Source: Pseudomonas sp. R28(2017)
Lineage (GTDB): Bacteria; Pseudomonadota; Gammaproteobacteria; Pseudomonadales; Pseudomonadaceae
Assembly: GCF_002112505.1 (NCBI RefSeq)
Contig: NZ_NEHW01000006.1
Span: forward strand, 186,001-250,000
Reading direction: 5' to 3'
Length of the DNA: 64,000 bases
Both the position numbers and the translations under genes were made by a program. The notes below the pieces were generated by a model, which saw only the letters and a program-made list of their open reading frames with translations, searched no databases and had not been told where the DNA came from. Below are positions 1-7,962 of this stretch, in pieces (positions within the stretch are counted from its first letter, which is position 1; every line of letters begins with the position of its first letter).

Positions 1-128
1 CGCACGTTGCCGAACTTGGCGGTCTTGGGGTTGTGCAGGTGCTCGGCAACCTGCTTGTGCACACCTTCGACCTCGTTCTCACAGCCCGCCAGGGCCAGCA
101 CTGCCAATACCACTGCCAGTTTGCGCAC
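1..128 (-). CDS. Lipoprotein N-terminus, truncated by window start
   Basis: Only the first ~43 residues are present; the gene runs off the left edge. Reading leftwards from a GTG at 128-126 gives a short positively charged start (MRKLAVVL), a hydrophobic stretch and a lipobox LAGC followed by ENEVEG, so the product should be lipidated and exported. A strong Shine-Dalgarno (GGAGGT, complement of 135-140) sits 6 nt before the GTG, which fixes the start. The function cannot be told from this fragment. It lies upstream of nothing else on its strand except the two tRNA-Val genes, which have their own terminators. Confidence 0.7.
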   Translation of the reverse strand, partial: MRKLAVVLAVLALAGCENEVEGVHKQVAEHLHNPKTAKFGNV

Positions 129-243
129 GCGTGTACCTCCAGATTCGAAGGGGCGGATTCTACCACGGCCGCCTGGGGCACCGCCCGCGACCAAAGGTTA
201 CACGCTGCTTCGAGGGGGCTTTTTCGAGAGGGGCATGGAATGC

Positions 244-273
244 AAAAAGGGCGACCCTTGCGGATCGCCCTTT
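244..273 (-). terminator. Rho-independent terminator of first tRNA-Val
   Basis: On the minus strand an AAAGGGCGATCC stem closes on GGGTCGCCCTTT and runs into T5. It follows the 3' end of the tRNA-Val gene at 301-377 by about 27 nt. A near-identical copy follows the second tRNA-Val. Confidence 0.8.
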
Positions 274-300
274 CTGATGCCCGGATACCGGGACTTTGTT

Positions 301-377
301 TGGTAGGCACAATTGGACTCGAACCAACGACCCCCACCATGTCAAGGTGGTGCTCTAACCAACTGAGCTATGTGCCT
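301..377 (-). tRNA. tRNA-Val (anticodon GAC)
   Basis: The minus strand reads a 77-nt cloverleaf: acceptor AGGCACA paired with TGTGCCT, discriminator A plus encoded CCA, T-arm GGTTCGAGTCC, and anticodon stem CCACC/GGTGG around loop TTGACAT, giving anticodon GAC for valine. It is identical over its whole length, as far as can be read, to the gene at 556-632. Confidence 0.96.
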
Positions 378-498
378 GTCGTGTGGTGCGCATATTAGTG
401 ATCAAATGCGTACCTGTAAAGCGTTTTTTTAAAAAAATCTAAAATTTTCAGAAACCTACGGGCGCCAGCAACGGCAACCCCGGATGCGCCCATAATGC

Positions 499-529
499 AA
501 AAAGGGCGACCCTTGCGGATCGCCCTTTT
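499..529 (-). terminator. Rho-independent terminator of second tRNA-Val
   Basis: Same stem as at 244-273 (AAAAGGGCGATCC ... GGGTCGCCC followed by T5 on the minus strand), about 27 nt past the 3' CCA of the tRNA at 556-632. Confidence 0.8.
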
Positions 530-555
530 CGCTGCCCGGAGACCGGGACTTTGTT

Positions 556-632
556 TGGTAGGCACAATTGGACTCGAACCAACGACCCCCACCATGTCAA
601 GGTGGTGCTCTAACCAACTGAGCTATGTGCCT
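556..632 (-). tRNA. tRNA-Val (anticodon GAC), second copy
   Basis: Identical 77-nt cloverleaf to the copy at 301-377, with encoded CCA and anticodon GAC. The identity extends into both flanks (see the repeat entry), so the pair arose by a recent tandem duplication or is kept uniform by gene conversion. Confidence 0.96.
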
Positions 633-833
633 GTCGTGTGGTGCGCATTCTACGCAATCCAAAAACCCTGTCAACAGTTTTTTTCGCGCTAACTCACTGA
701 ATCTTAAACTGTTTATAGAGAAGGGCCGGCTGCAGGTCAGTAAAGGATTTTCAACGGACGACTAGCGGGTGTTTATTATTATTGATAGCATCGGTACATT
801 CGTTAAAAATATAAAACACGAGGTTCCTGCAGC

Positions 834-2117
834 ATGGCTAACACCCCCTACCCCCAGTCCTACTACGCCGCCTCGGCCAACCCGGTGCCGCCACGTCCGG
901 CGCTGCAGGGTGAGGTGGAAACCGATATCTGTATCATCGGCGCCGGCTACACCGGCCTGTCCAGCGCGCTGTTCCTGCTGGAAAACGGCTTCAAGGTGAG
1001 CATCGTCGAAGCGGCCAAGGTCGGCTTCGGCGCATCGGGCCGCAACGGTGGCCAGATCGTCAACAGCTACAGCCGCGACATCGACGTCATCGAACGCACC
1101 GTCGGCCCCAAGGAAGCACAGCTGCTGGGCAAGATGGCCTTCGAAGGCGGCCGCATCATCCGTGAGCGCGTGGCCAAGTACAACATCCAGTGCGACCTGA
1201 AGGACGGCGGCGTGTTCGCTGCGCTGACCGCCAAGCAGATGGGCCACCTGGAATCGCAAAAGCGCCTGTGGGAACGCTTCGGCCACACCCAGCTGGAGCT
1301 GATGGACCAGAAGCGCATTCGTGAAGTGGTCGCCTGCGACAGCTACGTCGGCGGCATGCTGGACATGAGCGGCGGCCACATCCACCCGCTGAACCTGGCG
1401 CTGGGCGAAGCGGCCGCGGTCGAATCGCTGGGCGGCATCATTTATGAGCAGACCCCGGCCATCCGCATCGAGCGTGGTGCCAACCCGGTGGTACACACCC
1501 CGCAAGGTAAGATCCGCGCCAAGTTCATCATCGTTGCCGGCAACGCCTACCTGGGCAACCTGGTACCGGAGCTGGCTGCCAAGTCGATGCCGTGCGGCAC
1601 CCAGGTGATCACCACCGAGCCGCTGGGCGAAGAACTGGCCCGCACCCTGCTGCCGCAGGACTACTGCGTGGAAGACTGCAACTACCTGCTCGACTACTAC
1701 CGCCTGACCAGCGACAAGCGCCTGATCTTCGGCGGTGGCGTGGTGTACGGTGCGCGCGACCCGGCCAACATCGAAGCGATCATTCGCCCGAAGATGCTCA
1801 AGGCCTTCCCGCAGCTGAAGAACGTCAAGATCGACTACGCCTGGACCGGCAACTTCCTGCTGACCCTGTCGCGCCTGCCACAGGTCGGCCGTATCGGCGA
1901 CAACATCTACTACTCGCAGGGTTGTTCGGGCCACGGCGTGACCTACACCCACCTGGCGGGCAAGGTGCTGGCCGAGGCCCTGCGTGGCCAGGCCGAGCGT
2001 TTCGACGCGTTCGCCGGCCTGCCGCACTACCCGTTCCCGGGTGGCCAGATGCTGCGTGTACCGTTCAGCGCCCTGGGTGCCTGGTACTACAGCCTGCGCG
2101 ATCGTCTGGGCTTCTGA
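834..2117 (+). CDS. FAD-dependent amine oxidase, PuuB-like (gamma-glutamylputrescine oxidoreductase family)
   Basis: 427 residues, the usual length of PuuB. A Rossmann dinucleotide-binding motif IIGAGYTGLSSALFL lies at ~33-47, followed by GFGASGRNGGQ typical of the glycine/D-amino-acid oxidase (DAO) fold, and the conserved PuuB stretches SYSRDIDVIER, SGGHIHPLNLA, MPCGTQVI and QGCSGHGVTYTHL. The family oxidises gamma-glutamylputrescine or related amines, using FAD and oxygen. Start ATG has a GAGG 10 nt upstream. No puuA, puuC or puuD neighbour is seen, so it stands alone between tRNA-Val and a REP pair; the true substrate is open. L-pipecolate oxidase of P. putida belongs to the same family and is an alternative. 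Confidence 0.8.
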   Translation: MANTPYPQSYYAASANPVPPRPALQGEVETDICIIGAGYTGLSSALFLLENGFKVSIVEAAKVGFGASGRNGGQIVNSYSRDIDVIERTVGPKEAQLLGKMAFEGGRIIRERVAKYNIQCDLKDGGVFAALTAKQMGHLESQKRLWERFGHTQLELMDQKRIREVVACDSYVGGMLDMSGGHIHPLNLALGEAAAVESLGGIIYEQTPAIRIERGANPVVHTPQGKIRAKFIIVAGNAYLGNLVPELAAKSMPCGTQVITTEPLGEELARTLLPQDYCVEDCNYLLDYYRLTSDKRLIFGGGVVYGARDPANIEAIIRPKMLKAFPQLKNVKIDYAWTGNFLLTLSRLPQVGRIGDNIYYSQGCSGHGVTYTHLAGKVLAEALRGQAERFDAFAGLPHYPFPGGQMLRVPFSALGAWYYSLRDRLGF

Positions 2118-2128
2118 TCTAAGCAGGC

Positions 2129-2217
2129 CCGGCCTCTTCGCGGGCAAGCCCGCTCCCACAAGGTACTGTGCCACGGCACAAATCGTGTGGGAGCGGGCTT
2201 GCCCGCGAAAGGGCCGG
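2129..2217. repeat. REP pair (inverted, P. putida type)
   Basis: Two inverted copies of a ~35-bp unit whose core reads GCGGGCAAGCCCGCTCCCAC, with a ~22-nt loop between. It lies between two convergently oriented genes (PuuB-like and the C39-like lipoprotein), the usual place for REP elements, and could act as a bidirectional transcript end. Confidence 0.85.
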
Positions 2218-2228
2218 CGCAGGTAAAA

Positions 2229-2915
2229 CTACTTATTCAGGCTTCGCACAGCCTGTTTTGCCGCTACCTCCTGGCCCGCCCGGGCCAGTTCGTCGGCAGC
2301 CTGCAGCCAGCGCTGGCGGTCCACCTGGGCCGGCAGCTGGCGCGGGGGCTGCACCAGCACCGCCCAACTCCCCTCCTTCGCCCACGCCGAGGCAAAGTCG
2401 TCGAACGCCATCAACTGGCGCCGATGCATCCCTGAACGCAGCAGCACGCGCTTCTTGAAGCTGTCATAGCCGATCAGCACCGCATAACGCGGCTCGCTCC
2501 ACCACGCCGAACCTTCCTCGTAACGCAGCAGCACCGGGTTGCCAGCGGCCACCTGGGTCAGCAAGGCATCCAGTTGCTTGTCCAGCGGATACACGACCAT
2601 GCCGTACTCGCGGGCCACGCGCGGGATGCTGGTTTCAAGCGCATCGGCGCCCTTCGGCAGATTCAGCGGTTTGTCGAGCAGCCCCGGGGTGATCGGCGCA
2701 CCTTGCTGCGAGAGCAGTGCGGCCAGGGCCATCGCGCCGCTGTGGTTGGCATTGCCGCGGTAGAACGGCACGCTGCTGATCTCGACCCGCTGGGGCATGC
2801 CCTTGAGGCTTGCAGGGGGGGCGCCGGCGCAGCCGCCCAGAGTCGCAGCCACCAGGCAGGCGGCCAACAGCTGACGTGGGACGCTCGCCCAGCGCTTGCA
2901 GGAATGTTGCTCCAT
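2229..2915 (-). CDS. Lipoprotein with degenerate C39-like peptidase domain
   Basis: About 228 residues. The N-terminus has a hydrophobic segment and lipobox LGGC. The body resembles papain-like C39-family proteins: VPFYRGNANHSGAMALAALL at ~50-69 corresponds to the usual (Q)xxCGPAAL helix and PRYAVLIGYD to the usual HFVVVxGYD strand. Here the catalytic Cys position is Ser (codon AGC) and the His position is Arg/Tyr, so protease activity looks lost. The C-terminal 60 residues are helical, rich in A/Q/R, possibly a TPR-like tail. Start taken at ATG 2915; an in-frame GTG at 2921 is possible. Function is unknown; a binding or scaffold role at the outer membrane is inference. Confidence 0.65.
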   Translation of the reverse strand: MEQHSCKRWASVPRQLLAACLVAATLGGCAGAPPASLKGMPQRVEISSVPFYRGNANHSGAMALAALLSQQGAPITPGLLDKPLNLPKGADALETSIPRVAREYGMVVYPLDKQLDALLTQVAAGNPVLLRYEEGSAWWSEPRYAVLIGYDSFKKRVLLRSGMHRRQLMAFDDFASAWAKEGSWAVLVQPPRQLPAQVDRQRWLQAADELARAGQEVAAKQAVRSLNK

Positions 2916-3127
2916 GGACACTCGCTTGTTCCGATGCCAGGCGGGCAGCGCCCGGCTCTGGCTGCGATCATAGGGCGCCGCGCTGCGCGGGTATAGTCCG
3001 ACAAGAGAACGGAACCAATCGGCTTAAGCAATCGACCTTAGGTCAATGGAACGTCACGGCCGGGCAGCTAGACTAAAGCAGTGTCTGGAGGGCTCACCGC
3101 AGGTTGGCCCAAGAGAAGGAGGCACAC

Positions 3128-3307
3128 ATGAGCCTGACAATGGCAATCCTCATGCTGGTGGGTATGTGGCTGAGCGTCGCGGCCGCCATGCTGTGGGGCG
3201 TTCTGCGTATCGTGCGGCGTCATTCCCCCCATCACCACCTGCCACCAACGGCCCCGGCCAAGGCGCAGCCCGTGCGCAGGGCGCGGCGGCATGCCGGGGT
3301 ACACTGA
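3128..3307 (+). CDS. Small membrane protein, hypothetical
   Basis: 59 residues starting MSLTMAILMLVGMW, with one transmembrane helix over residues ~3-28 and a basic, His-rich tail (HSPHHH ... RRARRH) expected on the cytoplasmic side. AAGGAGG at 3116-3122 lies 5 nt before the ATG, an excellent ribosome-binding site. A terminator follows at 3328-3357. No family recognised. It is transcribed towards terC, which is convergent. Confidence 0.6.
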   Translation: MSLTMAILMLVGMWLSVAAAMLWGVLRIVRRHSPHHHLPPTAPAKAQPVRRARRHAGVH

Positions 3308-3327
3308 GGCGACTTCACCTGAATGCG

Positions 3328-3357
3328 AACGGGGCGCCAGGCGCCCCGTTGTTTTTC
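3328..3357 (+). terminator. Rho-independent terminator
   Basis: AACGGGGCGCC / GGCGCCCCGTT stem followed by GTTTTT, 20 nt after the stop of the 59-residue gene. It touches the end of the convergent terC, so it may serve both. Confidence 0.85.
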
Positions 3358-3358
3358 A

Positions 3359-4111
3359 TCAGCCTTCAGCGGCTTCCCGCTTGAGCCGCGCCCGGCGAGC
3401 CAGGATGTTGAGGATCTCGATCACCGTCGAGAAGGCCATCGCCGCATACACATAACCCTTCGGCACATGGGCGCCGAAACCTTCGGCGATCAGCGTCATG
3501 CCGATCATGATCAGGAAGCCCAGGGCCAGCATCACCACGGTCGGGTTGTCGTTGATGAAGTTGGCCAGCGGGTCGGCGGCCACCATCATGACGATGACTG
3601 CGGTGATCACGGCAATGATCATGATCGGCAGGTGCTCGGTCATGCCCACGGCGGTGATGATGCTGTCGACCGAGAACACGATGTCCAGCAGCAGGATCTG
3701 GAAGATCGCCGCCGCAAAGCCCAGGGTGACCGTGGAAGAGACCTTGGCTTCTTCCTTGGCGCCGTGCGGGTCGACGTTCTCGTGGATCTCCTTGGTGGCC
3801 TTCCACAGCAGGAACAGGCCGCCGGCAATCAGGATCACGTCCTTCCACGAGAAGGCGTTGCCGAACACCTCGAACACCGGATCGGTCAACTGCACGATCC
3901 AGGCCACGGTGCTGAGCAGGGCCAGGCGCATGACCAGGGCCATGCTGATACCGATACGGCGAGCCTTGGAGCGGTACTCCACGGGCAGTTTGTTGGTCAG
4001 GATCGAGATGAAGATCAGGTTGTCGATGCCCAGTACCACTTCCATGGCCACCAGTGTGGCCAGGGCGACCCAGGCGGTAGGGCTAGCGGCGAGTTCCAGC
4101 AAGTATTCCAT
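3359..4111 (-). CDS. TerC family integral membrane protein
   Basis: 250 residues with about seven hydrophobic segments. The family motifs are present: [15 protein letters not shown] near residues 24-38 and [15 protein letters not shown] near the middle, each carrying the intramembrane Asp thought to bind a metal ion. TerC proteins act in metal (often Mn2+) export or tellurite resistance; this version lacks the CBS domains of the YoaE/YegH branch. It is preceded by a small lipoprotein gene 28 bp away on the same strand, probably one transcript, and a NhaR-like regulator diverges upstream. Confidence 0.88.
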   Translation of the reverse strand: MEYLLELAASPTAWVALATLVAMEVVLGIDNLIFISILTNKLPVEYRSKARRIGISMALVMRLALLSTVAWIVQLTDPVFEVFGNAFSWKDVILIAGGLFLLWKATKEIHENVDPHGAKEEAKVSSTVTLGFAAAIFQILLLDIVFSVDSIITAVGMTEHLPIMIIAVITAVIVMMVAADPLANFINDNPTVVMLALGFLIMIGMTLIAEGFGAHVPKGYVYAAMAFSTVIEILNILARRARLKREAAEG

Positions 4112-4139
4112 TGTTCAGATCCTGAAGCGGTGGTTGGGG

Positions 4140-4379
4140 TCAGATTTCCTGGGTGTGTGCTTTCTTGTCGGCGTCCTTGGGCTTTTGGCCCTCGTGACCG
4201 ATGGCATCGCTCAACGCCTGCTGGGCGGCCTTGTTGGTGTCGTCGATGGCCTGCTTGGCCGACTTGGCAGCCTGGTCGAGCATCTGCTGGGCGGACTTCT
4301 CGGCCTGGTCGCAACCGGCCAGGGTGAACAGCGCCAGGGCCAGCACCAGCGGAGTGCCAATGGATTTGAGTTGCAGCAT
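4140..4379 (-). CDS. Small lipoprotein, coiled-coil, upstream of terC
   Basis: 79 residues. MLQLKSIGTPLVLALALFTLAGCDQ is a clear lipoprotein signal with lipobox LAGC and Asp at +2, a residue that favours inner-membrane retention in enterobacteria. The mature part is Ala/Lys/Gln-rich with a heptad look (AEKSAQQMLDQAAKSAKQ), suggesting a helical rod like small Lpp-type proteins. GAGG lies 5 nt before ATG 4379; a longer frame to 4412 lacks a signal-like start. Likely cotranscribed with terC. Function unknown. Confidence 0.75.
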   Translation of the reverse strand: MLQLKSIGTPLVLALALFTLAGCDQAEKSAQQMLDQAAKSAKQAIDDTNKAAQQALSDAIGHEGQKPKDADKKAHTQEI

Positions 4380-4458
4380 GGTGTCCTCGCTTGAAAAATC
4401 CCGGCGGCGCAAAGCGCCTGATGGGGTCGCATTCTAAAGACGCCAATAGTTCAGGAAA

Positions 4459-4497
4459 ATTCGTATTTCCAGTGTGTATACTTCGGTTTTTACGAAT
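4459..4497. promoter_or_regulatory. Inverted repeat in lipoprotein/NhaR divergent promoter
   Basis: ATTCGTA at 4459-4465 and TACGAAT at 4491-4497 form a 7-bp inverted repeat around an AT-rich centre, just upstream of the LysR-type gene and between divergent genes. This is the normal place for a LysR-type operator. Assignment is inference. Confidence 0.35.
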
Positions 4498-4511
4498 CGG
4501 GACCCGCGTGC

Positions 4512-5405
4512 GTGCTCAACTACCGCCAGCTCCACTACTTCTGGGCCGTGGCCAAAACCGGCAGCATCGCCCGCGCCAGCGAACAGCTGAACCTGACACC
4601 GCAGACCATCAGCGGGCAGATCAGCCTGTTCGAACAGACCTACGGGCTGGAGCTGTTCCAGCGCGTCGGCCGGCAACTGGAGCTGACCGAGACCGGCCGT
4701 CAGACGCTGGTGTACGCCGAGCAGATGTTCCAGATCGGCAGCGAGCTGGAGGCCATGCTCAGGGCCGGCCCGCAGGAGCAGATCCTGTTTCGCGTGGGGG
4801 TGGCCGACGTGGTGCCGAAGTCGATCGTCTACCGCCTGCTGGCACCGACCATGGAGCTGGACGAGGTGCTGCGCATCAACTGCCGCGAAGACAAACTCGA
4901 ACGGCTGCTGGCAGACCTGGCGATCCAGCGCCTGGACCTGGTGATTTCCGACAGCCCGATGCCCAGCCACCTGGACATCAAGGGTTATAGCCAGAAGCTG
5001 GGCGAATGTGGCCTGAGCTTCTTCGCCACCCCGGCCTTGGCCAGGCAGCATGCCGGCCCCTTCCCCGCCTGCCTGCAGGACGCCCCGCTGCTGATCCCAG
5101 GCCCCGAAACCGTGGTACGCAGCCGCCTGTTGCGCTGGCTGGGCGAGCAGCAGGTACAGCCGCGGATTGTTGGCGAGTTCGACGACAGTGCGCTGATGCA
5201 AGCGTTCGGGCAGTCGGGCAGCGGGGTTTTCGTTGCGCCCAGCGTGATTGCCGAGGAAGTGTGCCGGCAGTATGGCGTCGAGCTGATTGGCCAGACCGAG
5301 GCGGTGCATGAGTCGTTCTATGCCATTTCGGTGGAGCGCAAGGTCAAGCATCCGGGGATCGTGGCGATTACCGAGGGGGCGCGGCGGGAGCTGTTTCACT
5401 GGTAG
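4512..5405 (+). CDS. LysR-type regulator, NhaR-like
   Basis: 297 residues. An N-terminal winged helix-turn-helix occupies residues ~1-60 (LNYRQLHYFWAVAKTGSIARASEQL ... PQTISGQI), followed by a PBP2-type effector domain. The opening LNYxxLxYFWxVAxxGSI and the IVxRLLxPxMELDEVLRxxCRE section match NhaR, which activates the Na+/H+ antiporter nhaA in enterobacteria in response to sodium. GTG start at 4512; no antiporter gene is adjacent, and the divergent lipoprotein-terC pair is the obvious candidate target. A role in ion or metal stress is inference from that context. Confidence 0.8.
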   Translation: MLNYRQLHYFWAVAKTGSIARASEQLNLTPQTISGQISLFEQTYGLELFQRVGRQLELTETGRQTLVYAEQMFQIGSELEAMLRAGPQEQILFRVGVADVVPKSIVYRLLAPTMELDEVLRINCREDKLERLLADLAIQRLDLVISDSPMPSHLDIKGYSQKLGECGLSFFATPALARQHAGPFPACLQDAPLLIPGPETVVRSRLLRWLGEQQVQPRIVGEFDDSALMQAFGQSGSGVFVAPSVIAEEVCRQYGVELIGQTEAVHESFYAISVERKVKHPGIVAITEGARRELFHW

Positions 5406-5410
5406 TGGTG

Positions 5411-5507
5411 GCGGCCTTTTCGCGGGCGAGCCCGCTCTCATAGAACAACACATAACTCTTTGATTTAGCGAAGATCTTGTGGGAGCGGGCTTGCCCGCGA
5501 AGAGGCC
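5411..5507. repeat. REP pair (inverted)
   Basis: Left arm CGCGGGCGAGCCCGCTCTCA and right arm carrying GGGAGCGGGCTTGCCCGCG in inverted order, between the LysR-type gene and sstT. Left arm is slightly degenerate. Confidence 0.8.
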
Positions 5508-5574
5508 AGACCTGCCCAACAAGGGTCTATGGTAAAATCGCGCCCTTTATGCAAATGTCGAGAAACCGCTGCAC

Positions 5575-6786
5575 ATGACGCCTGTTTTCCACCTCTTGAA
5601 CCGCACCAGCCTGGTGACCCAGATCGTCATCGGCCTGGTCGCCGGCATCGCCCTGGCCCTGCTGGCGCCTGCCATCGCCCGTGACCTGGCCTTCCTTGGC
5701 AAAGTGTTCGTCAGCGCCCTCAAGGCCGTCGCGCCGGTGCTGGTGTTCATCCTGGTCATGGCGTCGATCGCCAACCACCGCCACGGCCAGGAAACCCACA
5801 TCCGCCCGATCCTCTGGCTTTACCTGCTGGGCACCTTCGCCGCCGCCGTGGTGGCGGTGGTCGCCAGCATGCTGTTCCCGTCGCAACTGGTCCTGAGCAC
5901 CGGCGAGGCCAGCCTGAGCGCACCGGGCGGCATCGGCGAGGTGATGCAGAACCTGCTGCTGAGCGCGGTCGACAACCCGGTCAATGCCCTGCTCAACGCC
6001 AACTTCATCGGCGTGCTGACCTGGGCCATCGGCCTGGGTGTGGCCCTGCGCCATGCCGGCGAGACCACCCGCACCGTGGTCGAGGACCTGTCCAATGGCG
6101 TGACCCTGATCGTGCGCGTGGTCATCCGCTTCGCCCCGCTGGGCATCTTCGGCCTGGTCAGCTCGACCCTGGCCCAGTCCGGCCTGAGCGCCCTGCTCGG
6201 CTACCTGCACCTGCTGGGCGTGCTGATCGGCTGCATGCTGTTCGTGGCGCTGGTGATGAACCCGCTGATCGTGTTCTGGAAGATCCGCCGCAACCCTTAT
6301 CCACTGACCTTGCTGTGCCTGCGCGAAAGCGGCATCACGGCGTTCTTCACCCGCAGTTCGGCGGCCAACATTCCGGTCAACCTGGCGCTGTCCGAACGCC
6401 TGGGGCTGCATGAGGACACCTATTCGGTGTCGATCCCGCTGGGCGCGACCATCAACATGGCCGGTGCGGCGATTACCATCACCGTGCTGACCCTGGCGGC
6501 AGTGCATACCTTGGGCATTCCGGTCGACCTGCCGACAGCGGTGCTGCTCAGCGTGGTGGCGGCGATCTGTGCCTGTGGTGCTTCGGGTGTGGCGGGCGGG
6601 TCGCTGCTGCTGATTCCGCTGGCGTGCAGCCTGTTCGGCATCCCTAGCGAAATTGCCATGCAGGTGGTGGCGGTGGGCTTCATCATTGGCGTACTGCAGG
6701 ATTCGGCAGAGACGGCGCTGAATTCGTCGACCGATGTGCTGTTTACCGCGGCGGCTTGCCTGGCTGAAGAACGGCGCAGCATTTGA
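5575..6786 (+). CDS. sstT: Serine/threonine:sodium symporter SstT
   Basis: 403 residues of the dicarboxylate/amino acid:cation symporter (DAACS) family, with eight hydrophobic segments plus two re-entrant loops. The signature [19 protein letters not shown] and [18 protein letters not shown] near residues 262-305, and the late [19 protein letters not shown], are near those of E. coli SstT. It imports serine and threonine with Na+ at the inner membrane. ATG 5575 has only a weak purine stretch (GAGAAACC) upstream. It stands alone, with REP sequences on both sides. Confidence 0.92.
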   Translation: MTPVFHLLNRTSLVTQIVIGLVAGIALALLAPAIARDLAFLGKVFVSALKAVAPVLVFILVMASIANHRHGQETHIRPILWLYLLGTFAAAVVAVVASMLFPSQLVLSTGEASLSAPGGIGEVMQNLLLSAVDNPVNALLNANFIGVLTWAIGLGVALRHAGETTRTVVEDLSNGVTLIVRVVIRFAPLGIFGLVSSTLAQSGLSALLGYLHLLGVLIGCMLFVALVMNPLIVFWKIRRNPYPLTLLCLRESGITAFFTRSSAANIPVNLALSERLGLHEDTYSVSIPLGATINMAGAAITITVLTLAAVHTLGIPVDLPTAVLLSVVAAICACGASGVAGGSLLLIPLACSLFGIPSEIAMQVVAVGFIIGVLQDSAETALNSSTDVLFTAAACLAEERRSI

Positions 6787-6791
6787 GATTG

Positions 6792-6840
6792 CCGGGGCCG
6801 CTCTGCGGCCCTATCGCAGGCAAGCCAGCTCCCACAGGTA
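6792..6840. repeat. Single degenerate REP unit
   Basis: Carries CAGGCAAGCCAGCTCCCACAG after a GGGGCCGCTCTGCGGCCC hairpin, immediately after sstT. Compared with the other copies it has several substitutions in the core. Confidence 0.6.
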
Positions 6841-6924
6841 CTGCAGAGGCCGCGAGAGCGGTGATTGCTTAAGCCAGGCGCTTTACCTACGCTAGTGGCC
6901 TTTCCCCAGCAATGAGACAGGGCC

Positions 6925-7572
6925 ATGTCAGAACACGAAACCGCCGGCGAAGGCCGCTTCAGCAGCATCGAGATCCGCATTCTCGGCGCGCTGATCGAGA
7001 AGCAGGCCACCAGCCCGGAAAGCTACCCGCTGACCCTCAACGCCCTGGTCCTGGCCTGTAACCAGAAGACCAGCCGGGAACCGGTCATGAACCTCACCCA
7101 AGGCCAGGTCGGCCAGGCCCTGCGCGCCCTCGAGGGCCAGGGCATGGCCCGCCTGCAGATGGGCAGCCGCGCCGACCGCTGGGAACAGCGGGTGGACAAG
7201 GCGCTGGAACTGGTACCGGCGCAGCTGGTGCTGATGGGCCTGATGTTCCTGCGCGGTCCGCAGACCCTCAACGAACTGCTCACCCGCAGCAACCGCCTGC
7301 ACGACTTCGACGACACCGAACAGATCCAGCATCAGCTCGAACGCCTGATTTCGCGCGACCTGGCCCTGCACCTGCCACGCCAGGCCGGGCAGCGGGAAGA
7401 CCGCTATACCCATGCCCTCGGCGACCCGGCGGAAATCGAGGCGATTCTGGCGGCGCGCCAGCAGGAAGGTGGTGTTCGCAGCAGTGGTAGCAGCGTGTCG
7501 GAAGAACGTATCGAAGCCCTGGAAGCGCGGATCGCGGCGCTGGAGGCGCGACTGGCCGAACTGGAAGGCTGA
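6925..7572 (+). CDS. YceH family protein (DUF480)
   Basis: 215 residues. The N-terminal half contains the family hallmark [46 protein letters not shown] region (residues ~13-55), with two winged-helix repeats predicted for the family. The last ~35 residues are a coiled coil ([21 protein letters not shown]). Members are widespread in Gammaproteobacteria and of unknown cellular role; the winged-helix fold hints at nucleic-acid or protein binding. Single gene here. Confidence 0.88.
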   Translation: MSEHETAGEGRFSSIEIRILGALIEKQATSPESYPLTLNALVLACNQKTSREPVMNLTQGQVGQALRALEGQGMARLQMGSRADRWEQRVDKALELVPAQLVLMGLMFLRGPQTLNELLTRSNRLHDFDDTEQIQHQLERLISRDLALHLPRQAGQREDRYTHALGDPAEIEAILAARQQEGGVRSSGSSVSEERIEALEARIAALEARLAELEG

Positions 7573-7577
7573 GCCGC

Positions 7578-7766
7578 CTATTGTTCAGGGTCGGGGAAGT
7601 TGCGACAGCTCTTGCGCTCGGCCAGCTCCCGGTCACTGGGGCGCTGGTCGACGAACACGGTGCGGCCGTCGGCGTAGATCTCGAGGTAGCCCCAGTGCAG
7701 GTCCTGCTCTTTCTGCCCTGGCTTGGGGGGGACTAGCCACCAGGGTTCGCGGCTGATCAGGGTCAT
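7578..7766 (-). CDS. Conserved small protein, unknown
   Basis: 62 residues starting MTLISREPWWLVPPKPGQKEQDLHWGYLEIYADG; no signal or membrane segment. AGGAACC lies 7 nt ahead of the ATG. It is convergent with yceH, 5 bp between the stops, and the codon pattern is that of the neighbours, which supports it as real. Trp-rich and slightly basic. No family recognised by eye. Confidence 0.6.
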   Translation of the reverse strand: MTLISREPWWLVPPKPGQKEQDLHWGYLEIYADGRTVFVDQRPSDRELAERKSCRNFPDPEQ

Positions 7767-7825
7767 GGGTCAGGTTCCTGAGGGTGTCTTGTAATCATAG
7801 ACACCCCCAGTTTTTGCGCTGCGAG

Positions 7826-7957
7826 CACCGGCCTCTTCGCGGGCAAGTCGGGGCGCCGAACCGCCGCTCCCACAGGTACAGCGCAGGCTTCGAAGGCTGT
7901 GATATCCCTGTGGGAGCGGCGGTTCGGCGCCCCGACTTGCCCGCGAAGAGGCCGGTG
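7826..7957. repeat. Perfect 51-bp inverted repeat, expanded REP pair
   Basis: Arms 7826-7876 and 7907-7957 are exact reverse complements around a 30-nt loop. Outer parts (CCTCTTCGCGGGCAAG and GCTCCCACAGG) are REP sequence, but the middle of each arm (TCGGGGCGCCGAACCGCC) replaces the usual short REP core. It lies just past the stop of ahpF and could cap its transcript. Confidence 0.9.
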
Positions 7958-7962
7958 CAGGC

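Larger units (their letters stand above)
239..647. repeat. Tandem duplicated tRNA-Val segment (about 154 bp x 2)
   Basis: Units at about 239-392 and 494-647 share the terminator, the spacer ending in CCGGGACTTTGTTTGG, the tRNA and about 14 bp beyond its 5' end (GTCGTGTGGTGCGCAT). Differences are confined to a few bases in the spacer. The AT-rich 393-493 stretch between them probably carries the promoter of the left-hand copy. Confidence 0.8.

Noticed and set aside
762..2174. Long open frame antisense to the PuuB-like gene
   Set aside because: Product is low-complexity, Val/Ala/Gln/His-rich, as typical of the complement of GC-rich coding DNA; the sense frame has a full family match.
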